DNA from: Kocuria turfanensis
GTDB taxonomy: Bacteria; Actinomycetota; Actinomycetes; Actinomycetales; Micrococcaceae
Reading direction: 5' to 3'
Assembly (NCBI RefSeq): GCF_001580365.1
Contig: NZ_CP014480.1
Location: forward strand, 1,861,008-1,925,007
Length of the DNA: 64,000 nucleotides
Position numbers and translations under genes: made by a program. This document shows positions 1 through 8,232 of the stretch, piece after piece. Each line of letters opens with the position of its first letter. The stretch's first letter is position 1. Under the pieces are notes generated by a model. That model did no database searches. It had not been told where the DNA came from and saw nothing but the letters and a program-made list of their open reading frames with translations.

Positions 1-62
1 CGGTGGACGCGGCGTGGCTCGTCGTGGCCGTGCGCCCGGGGGTGCGCGCCGCCCTGCGCTAG
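1..62 (+). CDS. C-terminal end of a small membrane protein (partial)
   Basis: Only the last 19 codons are present, in the frame that stops at TAG (60-62). The residues read VDAAWLVVAVRPGVRAALR. They closely match the end of the membrane protein at 15899-16378, which ends NVLWLVVAGRPGVRAALR, so the two are probably paralogues. The hydrophobic stretch followed by an arginine-containing tail fits the end of a last membrane helix. The function is unknown. An IS remnant begins at the stop codon. Confidence 0.6.
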   Translation, partial: VDAAWLVVAVRPGVRAALR

Positions 63-632
63 GGCATGTCTCCCGGTAGTGCCGTGAGCCGGACAGCGAT
101 GGTGCGCAGCACGGCCCCGCCGCGGTAGGTCGGCGCGACTCTGTCGCAGCGTGTCGCGAGCCCGCGCCATGGCCTGAAGGCGGTGCAGGATCGTGCCACG
201 ACGTTGCGGCCCTGGTCGTCCTCCGGGTCGGAGGAGGGCGGCCGACCGCCCTGGGATCACGGCGCTTCCGGTGGCCCTGCCGGCCGGCGGGCCCGGAAAT
301 CACGGCGGTGACGCCCCCGGCCCGCAGGTGAGGGCGGACGGCGCGGAAGGAGCAGGCCTGGTCACCGCGCAGGTGCTGCGGGCCGGGTCCGGGGACGGCC
401 CGGCCCGTGACGGGCCACCCGCAGGCCGGCCAGGAGATGGGGCACCATCGGGGCGTCGCCGGTGAGGTTCGCGGCGTGCTGACGGGCCCGGTCGACGGTG
501 GAGTCCACCGACACCGCCCCGTCGATCAGTTCCATCTTCGGCGCATCGGTGAGCAGCGCGGCCCGGACCCGGTCCCGAGTTCCGTCGGCGTTGCAGCGGC
601 CGCGCCGCTCCCACCCGGCCGGCGGCCGTCAT
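62..632 (-). pseudogene. IS5-family transposase remnant, central and C-terminal part
   Basis: Read on the minus strand, this stretch gives pieces of a DDE transposase in more than one frame. Near 560-610 it reads WERRGRCNADGTRDRVRAAL; at 480-540 it reads ELIDGAVSVDSTVDRARQHA, which resembles the first catalytic Asp region (SVDST). At 75-180 it reads NVVARS...WRGLATRCD....YRGGAVL, the usual IS5-type C-terminus. In-frame stops and frame changes show it is dead. The outer end on the plus strand (62-70) reads GGGCATGTC, almost the same as GGGCCTGTC at 4836, so these are probably the terminal inverted repeats. The start of the transposase is missing. Bases 633-795 hold nothing recognisable. Confidence 0.8.
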
Positions 633-795
633 CAGCTCGTCCTGACGGAGCGCACCAGCCCGACCGACAGGTGGTGCAGGTGCTGCACAGCCGGGTCAAC
701 TATTGACGCGTGCACGAGTACCTCACCGCAGCAGATGGCCCGTGACGCCTGTGAGGTCCTGGGTCGCGCAGCGGTGGAATCGGGGTCGACTCCGC

Positions 796-1494
796 TTACG
801 GCAGGTAGTCGGGGGCAGGCTCCAGGCCGAAGAACTCCTCCATGGTGTCGACCTCCGGGTCCGCGAGAGCCGCTTCCTGCATGTCCCGGACCAGGTCATG
901 ACCGACGTAGCGAATGTGCCAGGGCTCGTAGGCGTAGCCGGTGACGGCTTGATTGTCCTCACCGTCCGGGTAGCGGATGATGAACCCGTACTCCCCGGCG
1001 TGCTCGGCGACCCACGCCCCGACCGGGGTGTCCTCGAAGCAGTCCTGCAGCGCGCACACCCCGGAGGCGTTGCCCACGTCCATGGCCAGCCCGGTCTGGT
1101 GCTCGCTGTGCCCCGGGCGAGCCGCGATGGTGTCAGCGGTTTCCTGGCCGTACTGCTGCACGTAGCTGTCGTAGAGACTGGCCTGCGTGTCGTAGGAGCG
1201 ATACCCGCTCACGGCCACGATGTTCACCCCGTCGGCCTTGGCGGCGCGGACCATCTTCTTGTACGCCTCCGCCGCATCGGACCGCATCCGTTCGGCCTGA
1301 ATACGACTGAGCGGCTTCGGTACGTAGGTCTGCGGGTCCAGCGGGCGGTGCTTGTTCACCACCACCGTCAGGCTGGAGGCCGAGTCGATGTCGTAGGTCG
1401 TCCCTGTCGCGACCGCCGCCGATGGCGCCATCAGCCCCGTCGCCAGGCTCAGTGCTGCCGCCCCACCGAGAAGTCCACCGAAGTTCCTCATCAT
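796..1494 (-). CDS. VanY-type D-alanyl-D-alanine carboxypeptidase (M15B)
   Basis: This is a predicted secreted peptidase that removes the terminal D-Ala from peptidoglycan stem peptides. The protein starts MMRNFGGLLGGAAALSLATG, a signal peptide ending near an ASA-type site. The mature part has the M15 zinc motif SEHQTGLAMD (His and Asp ligands) and a later EPWHIRY with the catalytic Glu and third His ligand. SGYRSYDTQ is also typical of the family. The frame is open to 1596, but the hydrophobic leader begins at 1494 and a GGGGG stretch lies about 7 bases upstream. It lies inside the segment bounded by IS remnants. A role in glycopeptide resistance is not implied, as no vanR/S/H/A genes are near. 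Confidence 0.9.
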   Translation of the reverse strand: MMRNFGGLLGGAAALSLATGLMAPSAAVATGTTYDIDSASSLTVVVNKHRPLDPQTYVPKPLSRIQAERMRSDAAEAYKKMVRAAKADGVNIVAVSGYRSYDTQASLYDSYVQQYGQETADTIAARPGHSEHQTGLAMDVGNASGVCALQDCFEDTPVGAWVAEHAGEYGFIIRYPDGEDNQAVTGYAYEPWHIRYVGHDLVRDMQEAALADPEVDTMEEFFGLEPAPDYLP

Positions 1495-1617
1495 GTCTAC
1501 GCCCCCACGTGTCCAGGAAAGATCCGCCTCAGCGTAACTGCACGACCCCCGTGATATGTGCTGTGTGACACTGTGACGAGCCCCGGGAGCACTCACACGA
1601 GGGGCGGGTGGCGGTGA

Positions 1618-1995
1618 TCATGACCGCGCCTTCCGGAGTGCATGTTCCACCAGGTCGCCGTGCCGGGTCACGGAGAACTCCTCCAGGTCCAGGCCCGCAC
1701 CCACCCGGAACCGCACGCCTTCCGGCGGACAGGCATGGACACGCAGGGCCCCGATGCTGCGCAACGGGTAGGTCCCGTGATCGCGTGTGGAGCACTTCAG
1801 CTCCCGACGGACCAACAGCAGCCGTGAGGTCGTGACGAGGACAAGGGTCCGCTGGCCTCGCCACCATCCCGGCGCCACCACGTGCACGGTCTCGGCCGGA
1901 TCCAGCAACGCCTCGGCCCGTCGCAGGTGCTCACGCATCGAGACCCGCTGGATCACGCCCCAGTGCCGGCAGGCAGCGATGAGGTCCTCGCGCAC
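1618..1995 (-). CDS. Small PH-like (YokE-type) protein of unknown role
   Basis: This is a soluble protein of about 125 residues. The middle holds ETVHVVAPGWWRGQRTLVLV followed by TTSRLLLVRRE, then a strand-rich part and a helical end (HGDLVEHALRKARS). That order, a run of strands with 'ts.rlllvr' and a C-terminal helix, is typical of bacterial PH-like domains. I chose GTG at 1995 because GAAAGGG lies 7 bases upstream. The frame also has a TTG two codons earlier, which would be too close to that ribosome binding site. It is cotranscribed with or next to the carboxypeptidase on the same strand. The function is unknown. Confidence 0.65.
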   Translation of the reverse strand: MREDLIAACRHWGVIQRVSMREHLRRAEALLDPAETVHVVAPGWWRGQRTLVLVTTSRLLLVRRELKCSTRDHGTYPLRSIGALRVHACPPEGVRFRVGAGLDLEEFSVTRHGDLVEHALRKARS

Positions 1996-2604
1996 GATCA
2001 AGCCCTTTCACCCGGCGTCAAGCGGATCGGAGCACCGCATGAATCTCCGACTGCTGCCCCAGCCAGGCCTCCCCGGAAACGATCGGTGGACCGTTCCCGA
2101 GAAGAGTTCTCCCCCACTATGGAGAGGAGTCGTAACAGATGTAAAGGCACCTCCGGTGGGTCACCTTGCGTCCTGCCGCGTGCCCGGTCGAAAAACCGTC
2201 TCCCCGCCCAGCCACTACCGGTCACCGTCGTGGTGACCCGGGAGTCGTCGACGCCTGATGGCCCCTGCTGAGCCGCAACCACCAGGTGGTCGGTGCGAAA
2301 CCCCGCCAGCACCAGGTGCATGACCGCAACCATTTCCGGCGTGGTCCCGCGGAGGGGTGTGCCCGATCTCCACTGCGGCTCGGCGATGTCGCCGCTGCGG
2401 GCGGGGCGCCTGGGCCGTACGGGGTCGGAAGGCGAACTTCGCCCTGTCGTCTCCGGTGGCGGCCACCGTTCCCGGACCGTGGAGCGCCTCGCGGGACCTC
2501 GGACTGCTCCGGTAGGCAGGTCATCGGCGTTGCCGCGATCGACTGCGCTGTGCCGATGGGAATGGGGGGCTGTTCGTTCTCGGCAGAGCGTGTACGGTCG
2601 GAGC
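1996..2604. other. Long intergenic region ahead of the TPP riboswitch
   Basis: About 600 bases without a convincing gene. Several open frames cross it on both strands, but they are rich in Arg, Gly and Pro, lack a ribosome binding site and overlap each other. A minus-strand piece around 2240-2340 (HLVLAGFRTDHLVVAAQQ) looks more protein-like than the rest and may be the debris of a dead gene. A weak promoter for the riboswitch transcript may lie at its right end (TGTTCG at 2571 and TACGGT at 2593, 16 bases apart). Confidence 0.4.
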
Positions 2605-2686
2605 AGTGACACGGGGTGCCGGTTCCATCCGGCTGAGATGACACCCGTCGAACCTGATCCAGTTCGTACTGGCGAAGGGATGTCCT
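2605..2686 (+). promoter_or_regulatory. TPP riboswitch (THI element)
   Basis: The aptamer signature is nearly perfect: ACGGGGTGCC at 2611-2620, GGCTGAGAT at 2631-2639, ACCCGTCGAACCTGATCC at 2643-2660, then AGTTCGTACTGGCGAAGGGA to 2680. These are the conserved segments that bind the pyrimidine and pyrophosphate of thiamine pyrophosphate. It lies about 60 bases before the SDR gene at 2744 on the same strand, so it is expected to lower expression of the SDR and monooxygenase genes when TPP is plentiful. Confidence 0.96.
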
Positions 2687-2688
2687 CT

Positions 2689-2720
2689 CAGGCCGGGCCG
2701 TTGCCGGGCCTGCATCTTTT
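2689..2720 (+). terminator. Likely expression platform hairpin of the TPP riboswitch
   Basis: Immediately after the aptamer, CAGGCC (2689-2694) pairs with GGCCTG (2707-2712), with two more G-C pairs inside and a six-base loop, and TCTTTT follows at 2715-2720. A GC stem followed by a T tract is the form of an intrinsic terminator. This suggests control at transcription. No strong Shine-Dalgarno is evident just before the ATG at 2744, so control of translation cannot be excluded. Confidence 0.6.
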
Positions 2721-2743
2721 CGCCCTGATCCTCAGGGAACCTC

Positions 2744-3508
2744 ATGCAGATCGCAGAGCAGATCGTCCTCGTGACCGGCGGGGCCCGCGGCCTGGGCCGC
2801 CGCATCGTGGAGGCCTTCGCCGCCGAGGGCGCGCGGGTGGTCATCAACTACCGATCCAGCTCCACCGCCGCCCAAGAGCTCGTGAGCCGCTTCGGTCCGC
2901 AACGGGCTGTGGCCTTGCCTGCTGACGTCACCGATCCCGGGCAGGTGTCGGCCATGCTCGAGCGCACCCGGGAGCACTTCGGCGCCCCGGTCACCACTGT
3001 GGTGAACAACGCGCTGGCGGACTTCTCCTTCAACGGGGACGCCCGCTCGGGTGCGGCGGAGATCGGCTGGGACGAGTTCACCAGCCAGTTCTCCGGCAGC
3101 GTCCGGGGGGCGCTGAACACGATGCAGGCGTGCCTGCCGGGAATGCAGGAGCAGGGGTTCGGGCGGATCGTGAACATCGGCACCAACCTGTTCCAGAATC
3201 CCGTCGTCCCGTATCACGACTACACCGCGGCCAAGGCGGCCCTGCTCTCCTTGACCCGGACCCTGGCCAAGGACCTGGGTCAACACAACGTCACGGTGAA
3301 CATGGTCTCCGGCGGGCTGCTGCGCACCACCGACGCCAGCGCGGCCACCCCTGAGGAGGTCTTCGACCTCATCGCCTCCTCCACCCCGCTGGGCCGTGTG
3401 ACCACCCCGGAGGAGTTCGCCGACACCGTCCTGTTCTTCGCCTCGCCCTGGGCGCGGTCGGTCACCGGGCAGAACCTGGTGGTCGACGGCGGACTGGTCA
3501 TGGGGTGA
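2744..3508 (+). CDS. SDR-family oxidoreductase under TPP riboswitch control
   Basis: A classical short-chain dehydrogenase/reductase of 254 residues, close in style to FabG 3-oxoacyl-ACP reductases. TGGARGLGRR near residue 11 is the NAD(P) binding loop, VVNNA is the structural motif, and YTAAK is the catalytic Tyr-x-x-x-Lys. The position of the usual catalytic Ser, 13 residues before that Tyr, holds Thr, which can act in its place. Its stop overlaps the GTG start of the next gene (GTGA), so the two are translationally coupled. The riboswitch upstream links it to thiamine, but the substrate is unknown. The usual fatty-acid role is unlikely because no fab genes are near. Confidence 0.85.
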   Translation: MQIAEQIVLVTGGARGLGRRIVEAFAAEGARVVINYRSSSTAAQELVSRFGPQRAVALPADVTDPGQVSAMLERTREHFGAPVTTVVNNALADFSFNGDARSGAAEIGWDEFTSQFSGSVRGALNTMQACLPGMQEQGFGRIVNIGTNLFQNPVVPYHDYTAAKAALLSLTRTLAKDLGQHNVTVNMVSGGLLRTTDASAATPEEVFDLIASSTPLGRVTTPEEFADTVLFFASPWARSVTGQNLVVDGGLVMG

Positions 3509-4836
3509 ATCGGGCACTCATGAGCACGCACCGGCAGCTGCACCTCAACGCCTTCCTCCTCGGCGCCGGCCACCACAGCGCGGCCTGGCGGCGCCCCGAC
3601 TCCCCCGCCGAGCAGCTGGGGGACATCTCCTACTGGGAGCGGCTGGCCCGCACGGCCGAGCGCGGTTTCTTCGATGCCGTGTTCTTCGCCGACGGCCACA
3701 GCACCGGCGACGTCGCCTCCGGGCCCCGGTGGTTCCTCGAGCCGCTGACCGCCCTGTCCGCCATGGCCCGGGCCACGGAGCGGATCGGATTGGTCTGCAC
3801 CATCTCGACCACCTTCTTCACCCCGTTCCACGCCGCCCGGATGCTCGCCTCCCTCGACCACATCAGCGGCGGGCGGGCGGGGTGGAACGTGGTGACCTCC
3901 ATGTTCGACGCCGAGGCCCGCAACCACGGGCTGGAGGCCATGCCGGCCCGACAGCAGCGCTACGCCCGGGCCGAGGAATTCGTGCAGGTCACCCAGCAGC
4001 TGTGGGACTCCTGGGCCGACGACGCCGTACTCGTCGACCGGGCAGGGCTCTACGCCGACCCCGCCCGGGTCCGTCCGGTGCACCACCACGGCGAGCACTT
4101 CCAGGTGGACGGACCACTGACCGTGCCGCGCCCGCCGCAGGGCAGACCCGTGCTCTTCCAAGCCGGGGCCTCCGGCCCCGGACGGGATCTGGCCGCCCGG
4201 TACGCGGAGGCGATCTACGCGGTGGCCTACGACCTGACCGCCGGCCGCGACTACTACGCCGACGTCAAGGCCCGTATCACCGCGGCCGGGCGGAACCCGG
4301 AGGCGGTGGCGGTGATGCCCGGGCTCGTGACCTACGTCGGCTCCACCGAGCAGGAGGCCCGGGCCCAGCGGGCCGCGGTCGACGCGCTGCTGCCCACCGC
4401 CCAGTCGCTGGCCCAGCTGAGCACGTTCATCCAGCAGGACTGCAGCGGATGGGAACTCGACGCCCCGGTCCCACCGCTGCCTCCGCTCGAGCGGTTCGGC
4501 GGCCCTCAGGGCCGCTACGCCACGATCCTGCGGATCATCGACGTGGAACGGCCCACCGTCCGACAGCTGCTGGGCCGCCTGGCCGCCGGTGGCGGGCACT
4601 GCACCATGGTCGGCACCCCCGAGAGCATCGCGGACCGGATCGAGCACTGGTTCCGCTCCGGAGCGGCCGACGGGTTCAACCTCATGCCCCCGACCCTGCC
4701 GGACGCCCTCGACGACTTCGTCGACCACGTCGTGCCGGAACTGCAGCGCCGCGGCCTCTTCCGCACCGACTACACCGCCCATTCACTCCGCGGGCACCTG
4801 GGGCTCCCCCGCCCCGCCCGCGGAGCACCGGCATAG
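3505..4836 (+). CDS. NtaA/SnaA/DszA-type FMN-dependent monooxygenase
   Basis: A luciferase-like flavin monooxygenase of 443 residues, the usual size for the NtaA/DszA subgroup. Family marks include FDAVFFADG and GRAGWNVVTS in the barrel, and the end DGFNLMPPTLPDALDDFVDH followed by VVPELQRRGLFRTDY, typical of the nitrilotriacetate monooxygenase group. Such enzymes use reduced FMN from a partner reductase to oxidise C-N or C-S bonds. The GTG at 3505 overlaps the SDR stop; an ATG at 3520 is an alternative start. With the SDR it forms a two-gene thiamine-regulated unit, so a thiamine breakdown product or sulfur/amine analogue is a reasonable guess for the substrate. No flavin reductase gene is adjacent. 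Confidence 0.88.
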   Translation: MNRALMSTHRQLHLNAFLLGAGHHSAAWRRPDSPAEQLGDISYWERLARTAERGFFDAVFFADGHSTGDVASGPRWFLEPLTALSAMARATERIGLVCTISTTFFTPFHAARMLASLDHISGGRAGWNVVTSMFDAEARNHGLEAMPARQQRYARAEEFVQVTQQLWDSWADDAVLVDRAGLYADPARVRPVHHHGEHFQVDGPLTVPRPPQGRPVLFQAGASGPGRDLAARYAEAIYAVAYDLTAGRDYYADVKARITAAGRNPEAVAVMPGLVTYVGSTEQEARAQRAAVDALLPTAQSLAQLSTFIQQDCSGWELDAPVPPLPPLERFGGPQGRYATILRIIDVERPTVRQLLGRLAAGGGHCTMVGTPESIADRIEHWFRSGAADGFNLMPPTLPDALDDFVDHVVPELQRRGLFRTDYTAHSLRGHLGLPRPARGAPA

Positions 4837-5140
4837 GGCCTGTCCTCTCCATCGTGGGAGGGGTTCTTCGACGCCGGAGGCATGTCCCGTGCGGCTGTGC
4901 TGAGCGATGACCGATGGGCACGGATCCGGCCTCCCTGGCCGTTCTCCGACGGCAAGAGAGGCCGGCCGCTGCGCGACGACCGTCCCGTGGTGGAGGGCAC
5001 CCGCTGCCCCTGCCGGTGCGGGACCGCCTGGCGTGACGTCCCCGAACAGTTCGGGCCCTGGCAGGCCGGGCGGACGCGGCGCGGCCGCTGCAGCGCCGAC
5101 GGACCCGGGGACAGGGTCCGGGCCGCCTTCCTCCGACCCG
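4836..5140 (+). pseudogene. IS5-family transposase remnant, N-terminal part
   Basis: From ATG 4882 the frame reads LSDDRWARIRPPWPFSDGKR and then GRPLRDDRPVVEGT, AWRDVPEQFGPWQ and RGRCSADGPGDRVRAAF, the N-terminal part of an actinobacterial IS5-type transposase. After about 5140 similarity stops. The presumed terminal repeat GGGCCTGTC begins at 4836, at the TAG stop of the monooxygenase gene, and follows TA, the kind of target used by many IS5 relatives. The catalytic core is missing. The last 70 bases or so are homologous to the inner edge of the opposite remnant at 62-632. Confidence 0.8.
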
Positions 5141-5213
5141 GAGGACCACACCGGAGGACTGCACCGGAGACGTGCCCCAGCCCCCGCCGGACCCGGGGCC
5201 CTACGCTGGGGGA

Positions 5214-7619
5214 ATGCCCCTCCCCCGCTTCCGTCCCACCGGCCACGGCTCCCCGGAGCCCGCCGCCGTCGTCGCCGGCGCGCACTACCGCATCACCGTG
5301 CTGACCGACGGGCTGCTCCGCCTGGAGTACAGCCCCGGCGGACGGTTCGAGGACCGGCCCTCGGCCTTCGCGGTGCACCGGCGGTTCCCGGTGCCGCCGT
5401 TCCGCGTCCGGCGCTCGGAGGCCGGCCTCGAGCTGTTCACCGACCGGATCCACCTGAGCTACGACGAGCGGGAGTTCAGCCCCTCGGGTCTGTCCGTGCA
5501 GGTGCGCGGCGGGGTGACCAACTACCACAGCGTGTGGCGCTACGGCACGCCGGTGCCCACGCTCGGCGGGACCGCCCGCACCCTCGACGAGGCCGACGGC
5601 CCCATCCCGCTCGAGCCGGGCATCAACTCCCGGGAGGGCTTCGGGGTGGTCGACGACTCGGCCTCGGTGCTGCTCACGGAGGACGGCTGGTACGCCCCGC
5701 GTCCCCGCGAGGAGGGCGCGGTGGACCTCTACTTCTTCGGCTACGGCCACGACCACCAGGAGGCCCTGCGCGCCTTCTACGCGCTGTCCGGGCCGCAGCC
5801 GGTGCTGCCCCGCTACGCGCTGGGCAACTGGTGGAGCCGCTACCACGCCTACGACGAGACCGAGTACCGGCAGCTGGTCCAGGACTTCGCGGACCGCCGC
5901 CTGCCCTTCTCCGTGCTCGTGGTGGACATGGACTGGCACCTCACCGACGAGCACGTGGAACGCCACCACGGCTCGGGCTGGACCGGCTACACCTGGAACC
6001 GGGAGCTCTTCCCGGACCCGCGGCGCTTCCTGGGATGGGCGCACGAGCGCGGCTACCGGGTCACCCTCAACCTGCACCCGGCCGACGGCGTGCGCTCCTT
6101 CGAGGAGCCCTATCCCGCGATGCTCCAGGCCTTGGGCCGGGACCCGGGGACGGAGGAGCCGGTGGCCTTCGACGTCACCGACCGGGAGTTCGTCTCCGCC
6201 TACTTCGAGGTCCTGCACCGGGGCCTGGAGGCGGACGGCGTGGACTTCTGGTGGATCGACTGGCAGTCCGGCGAGCACTCCCGCCTGCCCGGGGTCGACC
6301 CGCTGTGGGTGCTCAACCACTACCACTTCCTGGACTCCGCCTCGGGCGGCGAGCGGCCGCTGATCCTCTCCCGGTACGCGGGACCCGGCAGCCACCGCTA
6401 CCCCGTGGGGTTCTCCGGCGACACCGTCATCTCCTGGGCCTCGCTGGCCTTCCAGCCGCGGTTCACCGCGACGGCGGCGAACATCGGCTTCGGCTGGTGG
6501 AGCCACGACATCGGCGGGCACATCTACGGCTCCCGCGACGACGAGCTGGCCACGCGCTGGCTGCAGTTCGGGGTGTTCTCCCCGATGCTGCGCCTGCACT
6601 CGGGCAACAACGACTTCATCGCCAAGGAGCCGTGGCGCTACCGCTCCCCCTACGCCGAGATCATGGAGCGCGGCCTGCGCCTGCGGCACCGCCTGATCCC
6701 CTACCTGCACACCGCCAACCGCGCCGCGGCCGTCGACGGCGTGCCCCTGGTCCGGCCCCTGTACTTCGAGCACCCGGAGGCGGAGCAGGCCTACCGCTAC
6801 GACCACCAGTACCTGTTCGGCCCCGAGCTGATGGTCGCCCCCGTGACAGCGCCCGTGGACCCCGTGCTCACCCGCGCCGCGGTGCCCGTGTGGCTGCCGG
6901 AGGGGTCGTGGACGGACCTGTGCACCGGCACGGTCTACGACGGGGGGCGCGAGCTCATGCTGCACCGCGGCCTCGGCGAGCTGCCCGTCCTGGCGCGCGC
7001 CGGTGCCATCGTCCCGCTGGCCGGCGCGGACCCCGACGCTGCGCCGGGCCCGGGAAACCCCGCCGAGCTCGAGGTGCTGGTCGTGGCCGGCGCCTCCCAC
7101 GGCTCCGTCCTGGACGAGGACGACGGCGCCGGCGACGGCCGGGACCCGGCCCGCTGGGCCCGCACCGAGCTGTCCCTCGACGTCGCGGCCGGGGAGTTCT
7201 CGCTCGGCCCGGCGCGGGGCCACCTCGGCTGCCTGCCGCCGGCGCGGAGCTGGACCGTCACCGTCCTCGGCGCCGCGGAGCTGACCGGCCTCGCCGTCAC
7301 CGTGGACGGCGACGACGTCCCGGTGTCCGTCGTCCGGCGGGACCGGCGCACCTCCGTCACGGTCCCGGACGTCCCGGCCGGGGCGCGGGTCGTGCTCCGC
7401 TCCCCGGGCCTGCGCGGGGTGGCGGTCCCGGATCCGGCGCCCCGGGTCTTCGACATGCTCAACGACGCCCAGATCGGCTACGACGTCAAGCAGCGCCTCT
7501 ACACCGCCGTCCGGCAGGATCCCGTGGCGGCGCTGGGCCAGGCCCCGGCCCTGGGCGCCGAGGGACCGCTGCTCAGCGCGCTCGCCGAGCTGGTCCTGGC
7601 TGTCCGGGACGGCGCCTGA
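5214..7619 (+). CDS. GH31 alpha-glucosidase / alpha-glucosyltransferase
   Basis: A family 31 glycoside hydrolase of about 801 residues. The N-terminal beta domain leads into a TIM barrel starting at ALGNWWSRYHAYDETEY. The catalytic nucleophile is Asp349 in FWWIDWQ and the acid/base is Asp403 in FSGDTVISW. A DUF5110-type C-terminal domain follows. The GSHRYPVGFSGDT and GWWSHDIGGH segments resemble the oligosaccharide 4-alpha-glucosyltransferase subgroup, so transfer instead of simple hydrolysis is possible. No signal peptide is seen, so it is probably cytoplasmic. The start is uncertain: ATG 5214 has GGGGGA almost touching it, and a GTG at 5172 follows CCGGAG. Confidence 0.88.
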   Translation: MPLPRFRPTGHGSPEPAAVVAGAHYRITVLTDGLLRLEYSPGGRFEDRPSAFAVHRRFPVPPFRVRRSEAGLELFTDRIHLSYDEREFSPSGLSVQVRGGVTNYHSVWRYGTPVPTLGGTARTLDEADGPIPLEPGINSREGFGVVDDSASVLLTEDGWYAPRPREEGAVDLYFFGYGHDHQEALRAFYALSGPQPVLPRYALGNWWSRYHAYDETEYRQLVQDFADRRLPFSVLVVDMDWHLTDEHVERHHGSGWTGYTWNRELFPDPRRFLGWAHERGYRVTLNLHPADGVRSFEEPYPAMLQALGRDPGTEEPVAFDVTDREFVSAYFEVLHRGLEADGVDFWWIDWQSGEHSRLPGVDPLWVLNHYHFLDSASGGERPLILSRYAGPGSHRYPVGFSGDTVISWASLAFQPRFTATAANIGFGWWSHDIGGHIYGSRDDELATRWLQFGVFSPMLRLHSGNNDFIAKEPWRYRSPYAEIMERGLRLRHRLIPYLHTANRAAAVDGVPLVRPLYFEHPEAEQAYRYDHQYLFGPELMVAPVTAPVDPVLTRAAVPVWLPEGSWTDLCTGTVYDGGRELMLHRGLGELPVLARAGAIVPLAGADPDAAPGPGNPAELEVLVVAGASHGSVLDEDDGAGDGRDPARWARTELSLDVAAGEFSLGPARGHLGCLPPARSWTVTVLGAAELTGLAVTVDGDDVPVSVVRRDRRTSVTVPDVPAGARVVLRSPGLRGVAVPDPAPRVFDMLNDAQIGYDVKQRLYTAVRQDPVAALGQAPALGAEGPLLSALAELVLAVRDGA

Positions 7620-7819
7620 CCCCGGCGCCCGGCAGCCGGCCGGACCCTCCGGTCCGGGGCCGTCCGCACAGCGCAACCGAGGTGCGCCCGTCCGTCCCCG
7701 GCGCCTACTGTGCACGAGACGGTGCGGCCGGCTCGCGCACGGGAGCTCGTCCGCGACCGTGGTGCGGGTCACCACCGAGGTGCTGGGGACCGCGAGCAGG
7801 AGCGAGGACGGTGAGGACC

Positions 7820-8188
7820 ATGGGCGCCGACGACGAGGCGATCGGCCACGAGCAGGCCCGCCGGCTGCGGGCCACGATGGTGGCCGCCGGGATCGACCGT
7901 GATCGGCTGTGGCTGTCCTACTTCAGCATCGGCGGGGAGGTCAGCGAGCTGGAGGTCGACGCCTATCTGCACCACTCCCTGAGCCTGCCGCCGCTGCAGC
8001 GGGACCTGCTCGCCCAGGCCGCCAACGAGCTCGTCGCCGCTCAGGCCCCGCCGCCGGCCCCCTACGTCGACGACCTGCGGGGCGACCGGGCCCCGCCCCG
8101 CGGGGACCCCGCCGGGACGGAGCCCAACGTCCCGGTCCAGGACGGCGACGTGCTGGACCGCGACGACCCCGGGTCTCCCGAGCACTAG
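7820..8188 (+). CDS. Small conserved actinobacterial protein of unknown function
   Basis: About 122 residues. The conserved core is LWLSYFSIGGEVSELEVDAY followed by LPPLQRDLLAQAANEL, a pattern I recognise from short hypothetical proteins in Micrococcaceae. The last 45 residues are rich in Pro, Asp and Gly and are probably disordered. ATG 7820 was chosen at the start of the conserved part, with GTGAGGA just upstream; GTG 7811 in the same frame is an alternative. No known domain or neighbour suggests a function. Confidence 0.7.
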   Translation: MGADDEAIGHEQARRLRATMVAAGIDRDRLWLSYFSIGGEVSELEVDAYLHHSLSLPPLQRDLLAQAANELVAAQAPPPAPYVDDLRGDRAPPRGDPAGTEPNVPVQDGDVLDRDDPGSPEH

Positions 8189-8232
8189 GAACCGCCGCCG
8201 AGGGAGCCCCGGCCGGACCCGGCGCGCCCCGC

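Noticed and set aside
796..1494. Glycopeptide resistance locus suggested by the VanY-type protein
   Set aside because: No vanR, vanS, vanH, vanA or vanX genes are near; M15B carboxypeptidases are common in wall turnover.
1998..2612. A 204-residue minus-strand frame before the riboswitch
   Set aside because: No ribosome binding site and mostly Arg/Pro-rich text; a short stretch looks protein-like but is not enough to call a gene.
62..5140. One IS element split by a simple inversion
   Set aside because: The two transposase pieces overlap by about 70 homologous but non-identical bases, which a single broken copy would not give.
4770..7775. A 1001-residue open frame opposite the GH31 gene
   Set aside because: It mirrors the GH31 gene in the complementary frame, lacks any motif and is rich in Gly/Arg/Val as expected for antisense frames in high-GC DNA.
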